A stretch of 60,000 bases of DNA from positions 14,448,001-14,508,000 of the forward strand of contig OU612075.1 of NCBI GenBank assembly GCA_914767715.1, given 5' to 3'. The notes under the pieces are model-generated. The model was not told where the DNA came from and did no database searches. It saw only the letters and a list, made by a program, of their open reading frames with translations. Shown in pieces: positions 59,788 to 60,000 of this stretch. Both the position numbers and the translations under genes were made by a program. Numbering within the stretch: position 1 is the stretch's first letter; each line of letters begins with the position of its first letter. The stretch comes from Membranipora membranacea. Lineage: Eukaryota; Bryozoa; Gymnolaemata; Cheilostomatida; Membraniporidae.

Positions 59788-60000
59788 TAGACCCCACAAA
59801 CAGATCAACAGAATGTCCCATCTTAATATTGGCAAAAGTAGATTCTTTCGGCAAGCAATGGTGACGATGACGGATGGATCCTTTTGAGGCAGCTAGCGAT
59901 GTACCTTACCTATTTTGATGAGAGCCTTGTTGAGGATTGAGTCTAGAGATAGATCCAGTCTCTCTTGTATATTCTACTGCGAATCCATATTAGCGCTCTC

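Overview
The window is nuclear DNA of an invertebrate animal. Evidence: about one third or slightly more GC, spliced genes with GT-AG introns from about 370 bp to 1.8 kb, a TATA-box promoter, many non-LTR retrotransposon relics, MULE, hAT-like and Harbinger-like DNA transposon relics, tRNA-derived repeats and satellites. A DUF229-type gene, a family of nematodes and other invertebrates, argues against a vertebrate. I cannot name the phylum; there is no operon structure and nothing bacterial, organellar or CRISPR-like.

Layout. 1-1142 (minus): 5' exons of a RING-finger gene running off the left edge. 2276-6602 (plus): TATA box and a four-exon gene for an unrecognised 330-residue protein with an N/Q/P/S-rich first part and a Cys-rich C-terminus. 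7275-8408: LINE relic and a 70-bp hairpin element with 8-bp target duplications. 8816-12128 (plus): small two-membrane-pass protein with two alternative last exons that both end in ITPEI plus one residue. 12863-18371 (plus): complete nine-exon SLC16/MCT-like transporter (428 aa). 18372-24808: non-genic, with two minisatellites and one LINE relic. 24809-37577 (plus): complete eleven-exon DUF229 protein (677 aa), whose introns hold an 11-bp satellite split by a tRNA-derived insertion, foldback repeats, a LINE and two MITEs. 37578-60000: repeat-dominated, with two decayed intron-containing MULE transposases, a possible Harbinger fragment, a tandem array of tRNA-like units, and a cluster of LINE pieces mixed with tRNA-Leu and tRNA-Gln relics. 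I found no convincing host gene after 37577.

Exon models were assembled by hand; all splice phases agree in the transporter, the DUF229 gene, the two-pass membrane gene and the 2371-6018 gene. The genes look like independent single-gene units, not a shared pathway. The most noteworthy signals are the duplicated terminal exons, the orphan Cys-tailed gene, the very short hairpin elements and the tRNA-like satellite.
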